The translations under genes were made by a program, and so were the position numbers. From Mycolicibacterium peregrinum (GTDB lineage: Bacteria; Actinomycetota; Actinomycetes; Mycobacteriales; Mycobacteriaceae), in assembly GCF_002102345.1 (NCBI RefSeq), contig NZ_LQPP01000015.1:279418-343417 (forward strand): a DNA stretch of 64,000 nucleotides, in the 5' to 3' direction. Positions 23,793 to 33,500 of this stretch are shown in pieces. Below the pieces are notes generated by a model that was given only the letters and a program-made list of their open reading frames with translations, was not told where the DNA came from and did no database searches. Every line of letters begins with the position of its first letter. Positions within the stretch are counted from its first letter, which is position 1.

Positions 23793-24341
23793 TCAGCGGG
23801 TAGAGGTCGGCGTGTCGCCGAAGGAATCCTCGATCCGCCGTTCGAACTCTTTCTCGCACCGCTGCTGGGCCACGGTGTCGTCGCCGGCCTGCTGCAGGCA
23901 GTGCACGTAGTCCCGGCCACCGACATCGTCGAACCATCGCTGGCCGAAATACAACCAGATTCCGACGAACACCAGGGACACCACACAGGCGATGGCGCCG
24001 AGCGCGACTCCGGCGGTAGCGACGCCACCATTGGTGGCCTCGCCCCGTTGGCTGCGCCCACGACCGAGAAACCCGAGGATCAGTGCGACGATGCCGAATA
24101 TCAGTCCACCGATCACCGTCCATGTCAGCAGCAGCGCGAAGATGGCCAGGATGAGCGCGGCGATGCCGAGTCCGTTGGCGGGCCCACGCGGGCTGGGCTG
24201 CATCGGGTATCCGCCATACGGCGGCGGGTACGGCCCGGGATACGCACCGGGGGGCGGCCCGTAGGGATATCCCGACGGAGGGGGAGGCCCGGTCGGCTGC
24301 GGCTCCTCCGACCCAGCTGGGTTGGATCGCTCGTCGGTCAT
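23793..24341 (-). CDS. Proline-rich DUF4190-like membrane protein
   Basis: A 182-residue protein: a Pro/Gly/Tyr-rich cytoplasmic N-terminus (about residues 10-55), then two hydrophobic segments (about 62-92 and 108-130) with NGLGIAALILAIFALLLTW typical of DUF4190. An acidic C-terminal part has two cysteines (HCLQQAG, RCEKEF). It is the positional equivalent of the membrane protein Rv1619 but on the opposite strand. It lies just downstream of cydC and in the same orientation, so it may be the last gene of the cyd transcript. Function unknown. Confidence 0.8.
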   Translation of the reverse strand: MTDERSNPAGSEEPQPTGPPPPSGYPYGPPPGAYPGPYPPPYGGYPMQPSPRGPANGLGIAALILAIFALLLTWTVIGGLIFGIVALILGFLGRGRSQRGEATNGGVATAGVALGAIACVVSLVFVGIWLYFGQRWFDDVGGRDYVHCLQQAGDDTVAQQRCEKEFERRIEDSFGDTPTSTR

Positions 24342-24351
24342 GCCTGCGAGG

Positions 24352-25884
24352 CTACCCGTCGGTGACGGTGCCCGGTTGCGGACAGCGGACGACGGGGCAG
24401 GCGAGCGTGTCCGGCAGATGGTGGGTGGCGACGACGACGGTCTGGTCTGCGGCGAACCAGTCACCCGGAGTGAGGATTTCGGTCAGGATCCGTTGACTGT
24501 CGGCGGCGTCGAGGTTCTCGGTAGGCTCATCGAGCAGGACGACAGAGAAATCTGACACCAGCACTCTGGCCAGCAGCAACCGGCGCCGCTGACCGGCCGA
24601 CAACGCGGTGTGACCGCCTTCGAGCACGGTCGACAAGCCCTCGGGCAGGCCGTCCAACCATTCGGTGAGACCGACACGCTCGATCGCTGAAAGCAATTCG
24701 GTGTCGGTGACATCCCCGCGGACCACGAGCAGGTTGTCCCGTACCGTGGTCTCGAAAATGTGTGCATCCTCGGCGAAAAATGCTGCGCGCCCGGGTGTTT
24801 CATCGAGTCGCTCGGCCAGCGCCATCAACAACGTCGTTTTCCCCGAGCCGCTCGGCCCGACGACGGCCAGTCGTCCCCCGTCGGGCAGATCGACCGACGG
24901 TGCCGCGGGACGTCGGCGGGCCAGGGGATCGCCCTCGGTGAGCTCGAGCAGACGCCGTGCGGCGATGCGGGACTTCGTGAGCCCGACAGCAGCGTCGGGC
25001 AGGGCGGTAGTGGCCTCGAAAGCCGACAAGGGCAACAACATCAGGATGGCCAGGGTGGTCGGCGCGGTCGTGGGGGCCAGTGCGATGCCTGCGATGACCG
25101 CACCCAGGACACTGGTACCAATGGCGATGCTGGGCATCGCGGCGGCCAGCGCTGCCGGGGCGGCCGCGCGGTCAGCGGCGTGGCCCCAGTCGCGGTGGTG
25201 GCGCTCCGCGGTGGCGATGAGATCGTCGAGGCGTCCGCTCACCCGCAACTCCGGCGCGTACTCCAGGGCCAACATCGTTGCGGAGTCGCGGTCACCGCGG
25301 TGTTGGACGGCAACGGACTCCGCGGCAGCCACGGCACGGGCGGTGAGTGCCGGGGCCACCACGCCGGCGATCAGCAGGCACAGCGCCAGCACCACTGCGG
25401 CGCCGGGGGAGATGAGCGCGATGACACCGACCGCCACCGCGCTGAGCACTGTGGCCACCACGATCGGCAACACAGAACGCACTACGACGTCGGCCAGTTC
25501 ATCGACGGAACTGCCGACCCGCGACACCAACTCCCCGCTCGGAAGCCGCATCGCGTCGTCGTCGGGTCCGGTTGCTAGCCTGCGGAACAAGCCGGTGCGG
25601 GCGTTGGCCGCGGACCTCAGTGCCGTGTCGTGGGCGGCCAGGCGCTGGCAGTAGCCGAGCACACCGCGGGAGATACCCAGCGCACGCACTGCGACGACGG
25701 CCACCGAGAGGTCCAAGATCGGCGGCATCTGCCAGGCCCGGGTGATCAGCCACGCCGAGATGCCCGCCAGGGCCAGCGCGCTGCCCAGCGAGAGCACTCC
25801 CAGAACGCTGGCCAGGATCAGCCGGCTCAGCCGGGGCCGCAGCAGCTCCAGTGCCAGCCGCAGCAACGGATCACGTCGAAACAT
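24352..25884 (-). CDS. cydC: Cytochrome bd assembly ABC exporter subunit CydC
   Basis: A 510-residue fused exporter half: six-helix membrane domain, then an ATPase with Walker A GPSGSGKT, signature LSAGQRRRLLLAR and Walker B VVLLDEPTENLD. With CydD it forms the heterodimeric transporter needed to assemble cytochrome bd oxidase, exporting cysteine/glutathione-type thiols or handling haem. ATG 25884 is chosen; a GTG at 25893 is also in frame. It overlaps the end of cydD by 14 bp. The operon order on this strand is cydA-cydB-cydD-cydC. Confidence 0.92.
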   Translation of the reverse strand: MFRRDPLLRLALELLRPRLSRLILASVLGVLSLGSALALAGISAWLITRAWQMPPILDLSVAVVAVRALGISRGVLGYCQRLAAHDTALRSAANARTGLFRRLATGPDDDAMRLPSGELVSRVGSSVDELADVVVRSVLPIVVATVLSAVAVGVIALISPGAAVVLALCLLIAGVVAPALTARAVAAAESVAVQHRGDRDSATMLALEYAPELRVSGRLDDLIATAERHHRDWGHAADRAAAPAALAAAMPSIAIGTSVLGAVIAGIALAPTTAPTTLAILMLLPLSAFEATTALPDAAVGLTKSRIAARRLLELTEGDPLARRRPAAPSVDLPDGGRLAVVGPSGSGKTTLLMALAERLDETPGRAAFFAEDAHIFETTVRDNLLVVRGDVTDTELLSAIERVGLTEWLDGLPEGLSTVLEGGHTALSAGQRRRLLLARVLVSDFSVVLLDEPTENLDAADSQRILTEILTPGDWFAADQTVVVATHHLPDTLACPVVRCPQPGTVTDG

Positions 25885-27478
25885 GCGTCGCACCGATCGT
25901 GATCACCTCGTCGCCGATCGCCACCACCGGATCCCGGTGCCCGACCACGACGACCGTGGCACCCGCGCGGGCGCGGGCGACGATCGCCTGCAACACCCGG
26001 TGTTCCAGCGCGGGATCGAGATGGGCGGTGGGCTCATCGAGAAGCAGTACCCGTGCCGAGGCCCCGAGTGCCCGGGCAAGGCCCAACCGCTGTCGTTGCC
26101 CCAGAGACAATCCGACCCCGGTGCGGCCGATCCTCGTCTCCAGTCCGTCAGGAAGGTCATCGAGCACGTCGTCGAAGCCGGAATCGCGGCAGGCGCGGGC
26201 CAGGTCGGTCAGTGGTCCGAGCAGCTCAAGGTTTTCCCGGACCGTTCCCGGGATCAGCACGGGTCGGTGCGGCAGCCAGGCGATGCTGTGCCACCACGCC
26301 GTGATGTCCAGGTCACCGACGTCCACTCCATCGACTCGTACGGGCCCGGACGGAAGCGTGGCCAAACCGAGAATGGCTTGTAGTGCAGTCGATTTTCCCG
26401 CCCCGTTGGGACCCTTGAGGACGGTGACGCGGCCCGGTTCGATGGTTGGCCCCAGACCCTCCAACTCGATCGCCGGAGCGGAATCCGCCACGCGCACCGC
26501 ACCTCCGGCGGGCTGGTGCGTCTCACAGAGCTTGAAAGCTCGTTCCGCGGCGGTCTTACCGTCCTGAGCCGCGTGAAAGGCAGCGCCGACACGGCGCAGT
26601 GGCCAGAACACCTCCGGAGCCAGCAACAGGGCGGTCAGGCCGGCCGATAGGTCCATCTCGCCGTAGACCAGCCGTAGGCCGACGCTGACTGCCACCAGCG
26701 CCACGCCCAGCGTCGCCAGCAGTTCGAGCACCAATGAGGACAGGAACGCGATCCGTAGGGTCGCCATGGCCGAGCGTCGGTGCGCGGCAGCCAGTTCAGT
26801 GATGCGCTGGGCCGAGCCGGCAGCCCGGCCGACGGCGCGCAATGTGGGGATCCCTGCCACGAGGTCGAGCAGCCGGGCCTGCAAGGTCGTCATCGCGGCC
26901 AGTGCGGCGGCCGACCGGTCGGCCGTGACGAGGCCGATCAGAATCATGAACACCGGGATGAGCGGCAGCGCGATCACCACGATCGCCGCGGACTGAAGGT
27001 CGTAACAAGCCATCACGATCACAGCCACCGGTGTCAGGACCGCGGCCTGGATGACCGCGGGCAGGTAGCCGGTCAAGTACGGTCGCAGACCGTCCAGTCC
27101 GCGGGTCACCACTGCCGCTGCGGCATCGCGCTCGCCCGCCAATTGCCTTGGCGGCGCGGAGGTTACCGAGCGCAGCACCTGGCTGGACAATTCCCCGATC
27201 ACCGCGGTGGCGCCGCGCTGCGACAGCCGGCCCTGAAGCCAGTGCGCGGCCGCGCGCAGGATCCACAGCGCACACAGTGCCACCAGCGAGCCGCCGTGGC
27301 GGGCCGCTGAACCAGGGTCGACGATGATGGCGGCCACGATGTGTGCCAGCACCACCGCCGCGGCGATGGTGCTGGCGCTGATGGTCACGCCGCAGATCGC
27401 CGCCGCCAGCAGGTAGCGCCGTAACCCCGTCGTAGCGCCGGTGGCCCCGCGGATACCGAGCGCGCGCCAGAGATTCAG
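25871..27478 (-). CDS. cydD: Cytochrome bd assembly ABC exporter subunit CydD
   Basis: About 535 residues, with a six-helix membrane domain and ATPase (Walker A GPNGAGKST, signature LSLGQRQRLGLAR, Walker B VLLLDEPTAHLD). It is the partner of CydC. The start is a problem: no ATG, GTG or TTG lies in frame near the natural N-terminus (NLWRALGIRG). The nearest candidate is CTG 27478, touching the cydB stop. The next canonical codons are either far inside cydB or, at about residue 30, inside the first transmembrane helix. The coordinate given is the CTG and is uncertain; the rest of the gene is intact. Confidence 0.88.
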   Translation of the reverse strand: MNLWRALGIRGATGATTGLRRYLLAAAICGVTISASTIAAAVVLAHIVAAIIVDPGSAARHGGSLVALCALWILRAAAHWLQGRLSQRGATAVIGELSSQVLRSVTSAPPRQLAGERDAAAAVVTRGLDGLRPYLTGYLPAVIQAAVLTPVAVIVMACYDLQSAAIVVIALPLIPVFMILIGLVTADRSAAALAAMTTLQARLLDLVAGIPTLRAVGRAAGSAQRITELAAAHRRSAMATLRIAFLSSLVLELLATLGVALVAVSVGLRLVYGEMDLSAGLTALLLAPEVFWPLRRVGAAFHAAQDGKTAAERAFKLCETHQPAGGAVRVADSAPAIELEGLGPTIEPGRVTVLKGPNGAGKSTALQAILGLATLPSGPVRVDGVDVGDLDITAWWHSIAWLPHRPVLIPGTVRENLELLGPLTDLARACRDSGFDDVLDDLPDGLETRIGRTGVGLSLGQRQRLGLARALGASARVLLLDEPTAHLDPALEHRVLQAIVARARAGATVVVVGHRDPVVAIGDEVITIGATHVST

Positions 27479-28515
27479 GCCGACCGCCGGGACAGTCCGA
27501 TGGGGGCAGGAATACGGTCTGCCGAAATCCGCTTTCGGAACACCCAGTAGGTCCAGCCCTGGTACACCAACACCAGAGGCAGCAGCGTCAACGACGCCCA
27601 GGTCATGATCTTCAGGGTGTACGGGGTGGAGGAGCCGTTGTAGATGGTCACGCCCCACTCGGAGCCCAGTGTGGACGGCAGCAGGTACGGGTACATCGCA
27701 CCGAACAGCAGGACGACGACGGCGGCCACGACCACCACGGTGGCGACGAAGGCCCAGCCTTCACGCGACCGAGACCACATCAATGCCACCGAGATCAGCA
27801 GTGCGATCACCGCGACGGCCAGGGCAGCCCAGGTCCATGGCTTGCCGTGGGCCAGCTGCGTCCACAGACCGAAGCCGCCGGCGAGCAGGATCACGGGCAG
27901 AGTCAGTATCCGGGCGAACCGGAACGCGTCGTCGCGTATGGGCCCGGCGGTTTTCAATGCGATGAACACCGATCCGTAGAACGCGAACAGCGAGGCGGTC
28001 GCGAGCCCGCCGAGCACCGTGTAGGCGTTGAGCACGTCGCCGACCCCGGCGTGCACCCGATGGTTGGCGTCAATTGGCAAGCCGCGCACCAGGATTGCGA
28101 AAGCGACACCCCACAGTATGGCGGGCAGCCACGATCCCACGGCGATGCCGAGGTCGGCGTATTTGCGCCACTTGGTGTCGTCGATCTTGCCGCGCCACTC
28201 GATGCCCACGATGCGCAGGATCATCCCGAACAGAATCGCCAGCAGCGGCAGGTACAGCGCGGAGAACAGCGTCGCATACCAGTTGGGGAATGCCGCGAAC
28301 ATGGCTGCGCCCGCCGTGATCAGCCACACCTCGTTGGCGTCCCACACCGGCCCGATGGTGTTCAGCACGGCTCGCCTGCGGCTTTCCGGATCGCCTTCGC
28401 CCGCGCTGCCGAGCGGGGCCATCAGCATCCCGACACCGAAGTCGAAGCCTTCCAGAACCACGAATCCGAGGAACAGGACGGCGATGAGTATGAACCAGAG
28501 TTCTTGGAGTCCCAT
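27475..28515 (-). CDS. cydB: Cytochrome bd ubiquinol oxidase subunit II CydB
   Basis: A 346-residue membrane protein of the high-affinity terminal oxidase. It starts MGLQELWFILIAVLFLGFVVLEGFDFGVGML, the conserved CydB N-terminus, and contains GPVWDANEVWLITAGAAMFAAFPNWYA. About eight hydrophobic helices are evident. ATG 28515 has a GAGAGGA-type ribosome-binding site. It lies 15 bp downstream of cydA. Confidence 0.96.
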   Translation of the reverse strand: MGLQELWFILIAVLFLGFVVLEGFDFGVGMLMAPLGSAGEGDPESRRRAVLNTIGPVWDANEVWLITAGAAMFAAFPNWYATLFSALYLPLLAILFGMILRIVGIEWRGKIDDTKWRKYADLGIAVGSWLPAILWGVAFAILVRGLPIDANHRVHAGVGDVLNAYTVLGGLATASLFAFYGSVFIALKTAGPIRDDAFRFARILTLPVILLAGGFGLWTQLAHGKPWTWAALAVAVIALLISVALMWSRSREGWAFVATVVVVAAVVVLLFGAMYPYLLPSTLGSEWGVTIYNGSSTPYTLKIMTWASLTLLPLVLVYQGWTYWVFRKRISADRIPAPIGLSRRSA

Positions 28516-28530
28516 CTGAGATCAGTCCTC

Positions 28531-30036
28531 TCAGTACGCGAAAGACAGCGGGGCGGATTCGTCCTCGTCGGGAGGCGTCGGCGGGGCCGGCTCGGAATCG
28601 TGTTCCTGTGGCCCTTCGGTCACATAGCGGCGTAACAGCCAGAACCAGACGACCGCCAGCCCGCCGTAGAGGAGGGTGAAGACCGCGAGTGAGAAGAACA
28701 CCGTGCCGGCCGCATGGTCAGACACGCCCTGTTGCACCATCAGCCGGACCATCTGGTCACCGGTCGGATTCGGGACCACCACCCAGGGTTGCCGGCCCAT
28801 CTCGGTGAAAACCCAGCCGGCGGAATTGGCCAGGAACGGCGTGGGCAGGGTGATCAGCGCGAAGATGCCGTACCACCGTTGATCGGGAAGCCGTCGGCGG
28901 CGGGTCATCCACAGCGTGAGCAGGGCGAACGCCAGTGGCACCACCATGAGGCCGATCATCGCCCGGAACGACCAGTAGGTGACGAAGAGATTCGGCCGGT
29001 AATCGCCGGGCCCGAACCGTGATTCGTACTGCTTCTGGAGGTCGTTGACGCCCTCCAGGGTGACGCCGCTGAATTTGCCCTCGGCCAGGAAGGGCAGCAC
29101 GTAGGGCACCTCGATCACATGGGTCACGCTGGCGCAGTTGTTGTGCGTACCCACGGTCAGGACCGAGAAGTCCGGGTCCGTCTGCGTGTCGCAGAGGGAT
29201 TCGGCCGAGGCCATCTTCATCGGCTGTTGCACGAACATCAACTTGCCTTGGATGTCGCCGGTGAAGAAGATCACGGCGACTGCGGCCAGCGCCACGAGGC
29301 TGCCGAGAATCGTTGCGGGTCGGTACATTCCGGCCGAGTCGTTGGCGGCTGCGGCGTCGGACACCTCCGTGGGCTCGGTGGCCGCCCTGACGGCGGTTGT
29401 CCTGCGCCGGTCACGCACCATCAGCCACGCGCTCACGGCCGCGACGAAGGTGCCCGCGGTGAGGAGCGACCCGGCAACCACATGCAGGAATGCCCAAATC
29501 GCGGTGTTGTTGCTCAGCAGGGCGCCGAAGTCGATGAGCTCAGCTCGCCCGCTCTCCGGGTTGTACTTCGCCCCGACCGGGTGTTGCATGAACGAGTTGG
29601 CCGCGATGATGAAGAACGCCGAAGCGTTGACGGCAAAGGCGACCATCCAGATGCAGAACAAATGAACGGCACGCGGCAGTCGCGTCCAGCCGAAGATCCA
29701 CAGGCCGATGAACGTGGACTCGACGAAGAACGCGACCAGGCCCTCGAACGCCAGCGGCGCGCCGAAGATGTCGCCGACGAAACGCGAGTATTCGCTCCAG
29801 TTCATGCCGAACTGGAATTCCTGCACGATGCCGGTGGCCACGCCGATCGCGAAGTTGATCAGAAACAGCTTGCCGAAGAATCGCGTCAGGCGATACCAGC
29901 TGTCGTTACCTGTGATCACCCATGCGGTCTGCATGACGGCGATCAACGGCGCCAACCCAATGGTCAGCGGTACGAATATGAAGTGGTAGACGGTGGTGAT
30001 TCCGAACTGCCACCGCGATACGTCCAAAGCGTCCAT
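28531..30036 (-). CDS. cydA: Cytochrome bd ubiquinol oxidase subunit I CydA
   Basis: A 501-residue haem-binding subunit that oxidises quinol and reduces oxygen at low oxygen tension. It starts MDALDVSRWQFGITTVYHFIFVPLTIGLAPL, with the haem-ligand histidine region at the N-terminus. The conserved EMGRQPWVVVPNP lies near residue 415, and about nine helices are present. It is the first gene of the cyd operon. The 85 bp upstream contain no CRP-type site that I can recognise, although cyd genes are CRP-controlled in M. smegmatis. Confidence 0.96.
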   Translation of the reverse strand: MDALDVSRWQFGITTVYHFIFVPLTIGLAPLIAVMQTAWVITGNDSWYRLTRFFGKLFLINFAIGVATGIVQEFQFGMNWSEYSRFVGDIFGAPLAFEGLVAFFVESTFIGLWIFGWTRLPRAVHLFCIWMVAFAVNASAFFIIAANSFMQHPVGAKYNPESGRAELIDFGALLSNNTAIWAFLHVVAGSLLTAGTFVAAVSAWLMVRDRRRTTAVRAATEPTEVSDAAAANDSAGMYRPATILGSLVALAAVAVIFFTGDIQGKLMFVQQPMKMASAESLCDTQTDPDFSVLTVGTHNNCASVTHVIEVPYVLPFLAEGKFSGVTLEGVNDLQKQYESRFGPGDYRPNLFVTYWSFRAMIGLMVVPLAFALLTLWMTRRRRLPDQRWYGIFALITLPTPFLANSAGWVFTEMGRQPWVVVPNPTGDQMVRLMVQQGVSDHAAGTVFFSLAVFTLLYGGLAVVWFWLLRRYVTEGPQEHDSEPAPPTPPDEDESAPLSFAY

Positions 30037-30113
30037 CTGGCCCTACTTCCGAGGTCTCAGACCAATCTACGACGGAGTGTAGTAGAAGGTTGCGGGCCAG
30101 GCGCCGACCGTGA

Positions 30114-30133
30114 CCGGTGTCTTACGTCACCGG
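30114..30133. promoter_or_regulatory. Inverted repeat upstream of cydA / at the end of the hdeD-like gene
   Basis: CCGGTG (30114-30119) and CACCGG (30128-30133) are perfect arms separated by 8 bp. The repeat spans the stop codon of the hdeD-like gene and lies about 80 bp upstream of cydA. It could be a weak terminator hairpin for the former or an operator for the latter. No T-run is present. Confidence 0.35.
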
Positions 30134-30712
30134 AGGCGCCTGGTGTGAGATTGCCGCGTGGAGTTTCTTGGCCTCGCTACGGATTGCGAAGGCGGAGATC
30201 ACTTCGAATACGCCGACGACGATGAGGATGATGCCGGTGACCTGAGCCAGGGCGACCAACCCTTCCAGCGGGGCGACGAACATGATGATGCCGGCGATCA
30301 CGCTGATGATGCCGATGATGATTTCCCAGACCCGCCCGGGCAGCGAGGGGTCACCGATGGCCGACATCGTCGTTGCGACACCGCGGAAGATGAACCCGAC
30401 ACCGATCCAGATCGCCAGCAGTTCGAACGAATTCTGCAGGCTGACGAAACAGAGCACGGCCAGCACGAGTGCCGCGGCGCCACCGATGAACAGCAATACC
30501 CGCCCACCGACCGAGGACCGGATACTGAACGCCAGGACGAGCTGCGAGATACCGGTGATCAACAGGTAGGCGGCGAAGAAAATCGCCGCAACCAGAATGG
30601 TGATCCCGGGCCAGACCAACGCCAGGACGCCGAGGATGACGGCGAGAATTCCCGAAACCAGCGTCGATTTCCACAGATGTGGCAACAAGCTTGGGGCAGC
30701 AGTGGTTTCCAT
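30122..30712 (-). CDS. HdeD-family membrane protein
   Basis: A 196-residue protein of six hydrophobic helices arranged as three repeated pairs, with the HdeD/DUF308 pattern (GILAVILGVLALVWPGITILVAAIFFAAYLLITGI). It corresponds to Rv1624c, next to cydA in M. tuberculosis. HdeD proteins are linked to acid resistance in enterics; the mycobacterial role is unknown. ATG 30712 is preferred over an upstream start at 30730. Confidence 0.87.
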   Translation of the reverse strand: METTAAPSLLPHLWKSTLVSGILAVILGVLALVWPGITILVAAIFFAAYLLITGISQLVLAFSIRSSVGGRVLLFIGGAAALVLAVLCFVSLQNSFELLAIWIGVGFIFRGVATTMSAIGDPSLPGRVWEIIIGIISVIAGIIMFVAPLEGLVALAQVTGIILIVVGVFEVISAFAIRSEAKKLHAAISHQAPPVT

Positions 30713-30784
30713 GCTGGCAGTTTGACACAAACGTAGATGTAGATCGCGGTTTTTGCGTTACGGCTGTGGTGTCGCAGCCTGGTA

Positions 30785-30800
30785 GTTAAGGTTCCGTTAC
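30785..30800. promoter_or_regulatory. Candidate GlnR-type nitrogen-control site
   Basis: On the minus strand the site reads GTAAC-GGAACC-TTAAC, one base off the mycobacterial GlnR pattern gTnAC-N6-GnAAC. It lies about 90 bp upstream of the amino-acid ABC importer, a usual GlnR target class. The match is short and could be chance. Confidence 0.35.
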
Positions 30801-30886
30801 CGGCGCTGCATCCCCGGCCCGCGGCCGTTAACCTCTTCGTTTTGGAACAGCCCGACCGCAGCCGCAGACAGAGAAATGAGGCAACC

Positions 30887-31807
30887 GTGACAGTTGGATG
30901 TCGTCCCCGACGAAGCAAGATGTGGCGTTTCGCGGTGGTGATCGCCGCCAGCGGCGCACTCGCGATGTCGGGTTGCGCGAACAACACCGAATCCGGTGGG
31001 TCGGAAACCAAATCCACGACGGCGGCAAAGGTTGAAAAAGTCGACGCGATCGCCAATTCGGTGCCCGAGCCGATCAAGTCGAGCGGCAAGCTGGTCATCG
31101 GGACCGACCCGACGTACCCGCCCAACGAATTCAAGGATCCCGCGGGCAAGATCATCGGCTTCGACGTCGATTTGATGAATGCGATCGCCGCCACTCTGGG
31201 CCTCACCCCGGAGTACCGGGCGTCCTTGTTCGACAAGATCATCCCGTCGGTGCAGGGCGGGAACTACAACGTCGGCATGTCGTCGTTCACCGACTCGAAG
31301 AAGCGTGAAGAGCAGGTTGACTTCGTCACCTACTTCAATGCGGGTTCATCGTGGGCGCAGAAGGTGGGTGCCGGGATCAACCCCGAAGATGCCTGCGGTT
31401 TGAAGGTCGCAGTGCAGACGGCAACGGTGCAGGACACCGAGGAGATGCCGGCGCGTAGCAAGAAGTGTGTCGACGCGGGCAAGCCCGCCATCAACGTCAT
31501 CAAGTTCGACGACCAGACGGCCGCCACCAGCGCAGTGATGCTCGGCCAAGCCGACGCCATGTCGGCGGATTCGCCGGTGACGGCCTATGCCATCAAGCAG
31601 AGCAACGGGAAACTCGAAGCCGCAGGGGATATCTTCGACTCGGCTCCGTACGGCTGGGCGGTCCAGAAGGGTTCGCCGCTGGCTGCGTCGCTGCAGCAGG
31701 CGCTTCAGCACCTGATCGACAACGGTGCGTACGAGCAGGTGGCCACGAACTGGGGCGCGGAGAAGGGGATGATCGAGAAGCCGGTCATCAACGGTGCGAC
31801 CAGCTGA
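30887..31807 (+). CDS. Polar amino-acid ABC transporter substrate-binding lipoprotein
   Basis: A 306-residue periplasmic binding protein. The N-terminus is a lipoprotein signal with lipobox AMSGC; the cysteine would be acylated by Lgt. The mature part is an SBP_bac_3 fold (KLVIGTDPTYPPNEFKDPAGKIIGFDVDLMNAIA, then GMSSFTDSKKREEQVDFVTYF). GTG 30887 has GAGG about 7 nt upstream; ATG 30920 is an alternative. Glutamine/glutamate or similar solutes are the likely ligands, but the exact one cannot be read. It heads a three-gene importer operon. Confidence 0.92.
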   Translation: MTVGCRPRRSKMWRFAVVIAASGALAMSGCANNTESGGSETKSTTAAKVEKVDAIANSVPEPIKSSGKLVIGTDPTYPPNEFKDPAGKIIGFDVDLMNAIAATLGLTPEYRASLFDKIIPSVQGGNYNVGMSSFTDSKKREEQVDFVTYFNAGSSWAQKVGAGINPEDACGLKVAVQTATVQDTEEMPARSKKCVDAGKPAINVIKFDDQTAATSAVMLGQADAMSADSPVTAYAIKQSNGKLEAAGDIFDSAPYGWAVQKGSPLAASLQQALQHLIDNGAYEQVATNWGAEKGMIEKPVINGATS

Positions 31808-31814
31808 GCCGCCG

Positions 31815-32720
31815 ATGAGTGATGAATCCTCGCCGGCCGCCATCGACGCCGTCCCGCTGAGACATCCATGGCGTTGGGTGGCGGCGATCCTCATCCTCGT
31901 CCTGATCGGGCTGTTCCTGTGGGGCGCTGCGACCAACGAGGCGTACGGGTGGGAGACGTACGGCAAGTACCTCTTCGATCAACGCATCTCGCAAGCTGCC
32001 TGGAACACGCTGCAACTGACCATCTATTCGATGATCCTGGCGCTCGTCCTGGGTGTGCTCCTCGCGGTGATGCGGCTGTCACCGAATCCGGTGCTCAAAG
32101 CGGTGTCCTGGACCTACCTGTGGATCTTCCGCGGCACCCCGATCTATGTTCAGTTGGTGCTGTGGGGCCTGGTCCCGGTGATCTACAAGAACATTCAGAT
32201 CGGCGTCCCGTTCGGCCCGAAACTTTTCGAGTTCACCCTGTCTGACCCGAATGTGTTCTGGCTGGCTGTTCTCGGCCTGGGTCTCAACGAGGCCGCCTAT
32301 ATGGCGGAGATCATCCGGGCGGGTATCAACTCGGTGCCTGAAGGACAGACGGAAGCCTCGGTGGCGCTTGGCATGTCGTGGACGATGACGATGCGACGTA
32401 CGGTGCTTCCTCAGGCCATGCGGGTCATCATCCCGCCGACCGGCAACGAGTTCATCAGCATGCTGAAGACGACCTCGCTGGTCACCGCGATCCCGTACAG
32501 CTTCGAGTTGTACGGCCGCTCAAAAGATATCGGCGTGGATCTGTTTCAGCCGGTCCCGTTGCTGCTGGTGGCGTCCACCTGGTATCTGGCGATCACCAGC
32601 ATTCTGATGGTCGGGCAGTACTACCTCGAGCGGCACTACGCGCGTGGTGCCTCGCGCAAGTTGACCTCCAAGCAGCTGCAGGCCCTGGCCAACGCCCAGA
32701 TGGGAGAGCCACATCCATGA
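31815..32720 (+). CDS. Polar amino-acid ABC transporter permease
   Basis: A 301-residue permease of the HisMQ type. It has five or six helices, the conserved [23 protein letters not shown] and [14 protein letters not shown], and the EAA-loop ([35 protein letters not shown]) that docks the ATPase. ATG 31815 is preferred over a start at 31794 for its position just after the binding-protein stop. The stop overlaps the ATPase start by 4 bp (ATGA). Confidence 0.95.
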   Translation: MSDESSPAAIDAVPLRHPWRWVAAILILVLIGLFLWGAATNEAYGWETYGKYLFDQRISQAAWNTLQLTIYSMILALVLGVLLAVMRLSPNPVLKAVSWTYLWIFRGTPIYVQLVLWGLVPVIYKNIQIGVPFGPKLFEFTLSDPNVFWLAVLGLGLNEAAYMAEIIRAGINSVPEGQTEASVALGMSWTMTMRRTVLPQAMRVIIPPTGNEFISMLKTTSLVTAIPYSFELYGRSKDIGVDLFQPVPLLLVASTWYLAITSILMVGQYYLERHYARGASRKLTSKQLQALANAQMGEPHP

Positions 32721-33490
32721 CCGCCGCCGCCGAACCGATGGTGCGGGCCGAGAGTGTCTGCAAGAACTTCGGTGCCTTGCACGTCCTGAAAGGCGTCACG
32801 CTGGACGTCAGCAGGGGTGAGGTTTTGTGCATGGTCGGACCGTCGGGCTCGGGTAAGTCGACGTTCCTGCGGTGTATCAATCATCTCGAGCAGGTCAACG
32901 CGGGCCGCCTCTATGTCGACGGGGAGCTGATCGGGTATCGCGAACGGGGCGGCAAGCTGCACGAGATGGCTCCGCGAGATGCCGCCCGGCAACGCCGGGA
33001 CATCGGCATGGTGTTCCAGCACTTCAACCTGTTCCCGCACCGCACTGCCTTGGAGAACATCGTCGAGGCGCCCATGCGCGTCAAGCGGGTGAAGAAGGAC
33101 GCCGCGCTGGCCCGCGCCAAGGATCTGCTCGACCAGGTGGGTTTGGCCGCCAAGGCCGACGCCTATCCCGCACAGCTGTCAGGTGGGCAGCAACAGCGGG
33201 TGGCCATTGCCCGGGCGCTGGCGATGAATCCGAAGCTGATGCTGTTCGACGAGCCGACCTCGGCGCTGGATCCCGAGCTCGTCGGGGAGGTCTTGGCGGT
33301 GATCAAGAAACTCGCCGGCGAGGGCATGACCATGGTCGTGGTCACGCATGAGATGGGTTTCGCCCGTGAGGTCGCCGACAAGTTGGTGTTCATGGACGGC
33401 GGCGTCATCGTGGAGAGCGGAAATCCCCGCGAGGTGATGGCCAACCCCAAACATGAACGCACAAAGGAGTTTCTGTCGAAGGTGATGTAG
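32717..33490 (+). CDS. Polar amino-acid ABC transporter ATP-binding protein (GlnQ-like)
   Basis: A 257-residue ATPase with Walker [10 protein letters not shown], the amino-acid-importer motif [15 protein letters not shown], signature [15 protein letters not shown] and Walker [15 protein letters not shown]. It also has the H-loop [13 protein letters not shown]. It is the third gene of the operon, overlapping the permease stop (ATGA). Likely a homodimer energising uptake of glutamine-type amino acids. Confidence 0.96.
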   Translation: MTAAAEPMVRAESVCKNFGALHVLKGVTLDVSRGEVLCMVGPSGSGKSTFLRCINHLEQVNAGRLYVDGELIGYRERGGKLHEMAPRDAARQRRDIGMVFQHFNLFPHRTALENIVEAPMRVKRVKKDAALARAKDLLDQVGLAAKADAYPAQLSGGQQQRVAIARALAMNPKLMLFDEPTSALDPELVGEVLAVIKKLAGEGMTMVVVTHEMGFAREVADKLVFMDGGVIVESGNPREVMANPKHERTKEFLSKVM

Positions 33491-33500
33491 CGTCGACGGT

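Noticed and set aside
30037..30133. CRP site upstream of cydA
   Set aside because: cyd genes are CRP-controlled in M. smegmatis, so I looked for TGTGA-N6-TCACA. The GTGA and TCAC found here have the wrong spacing.
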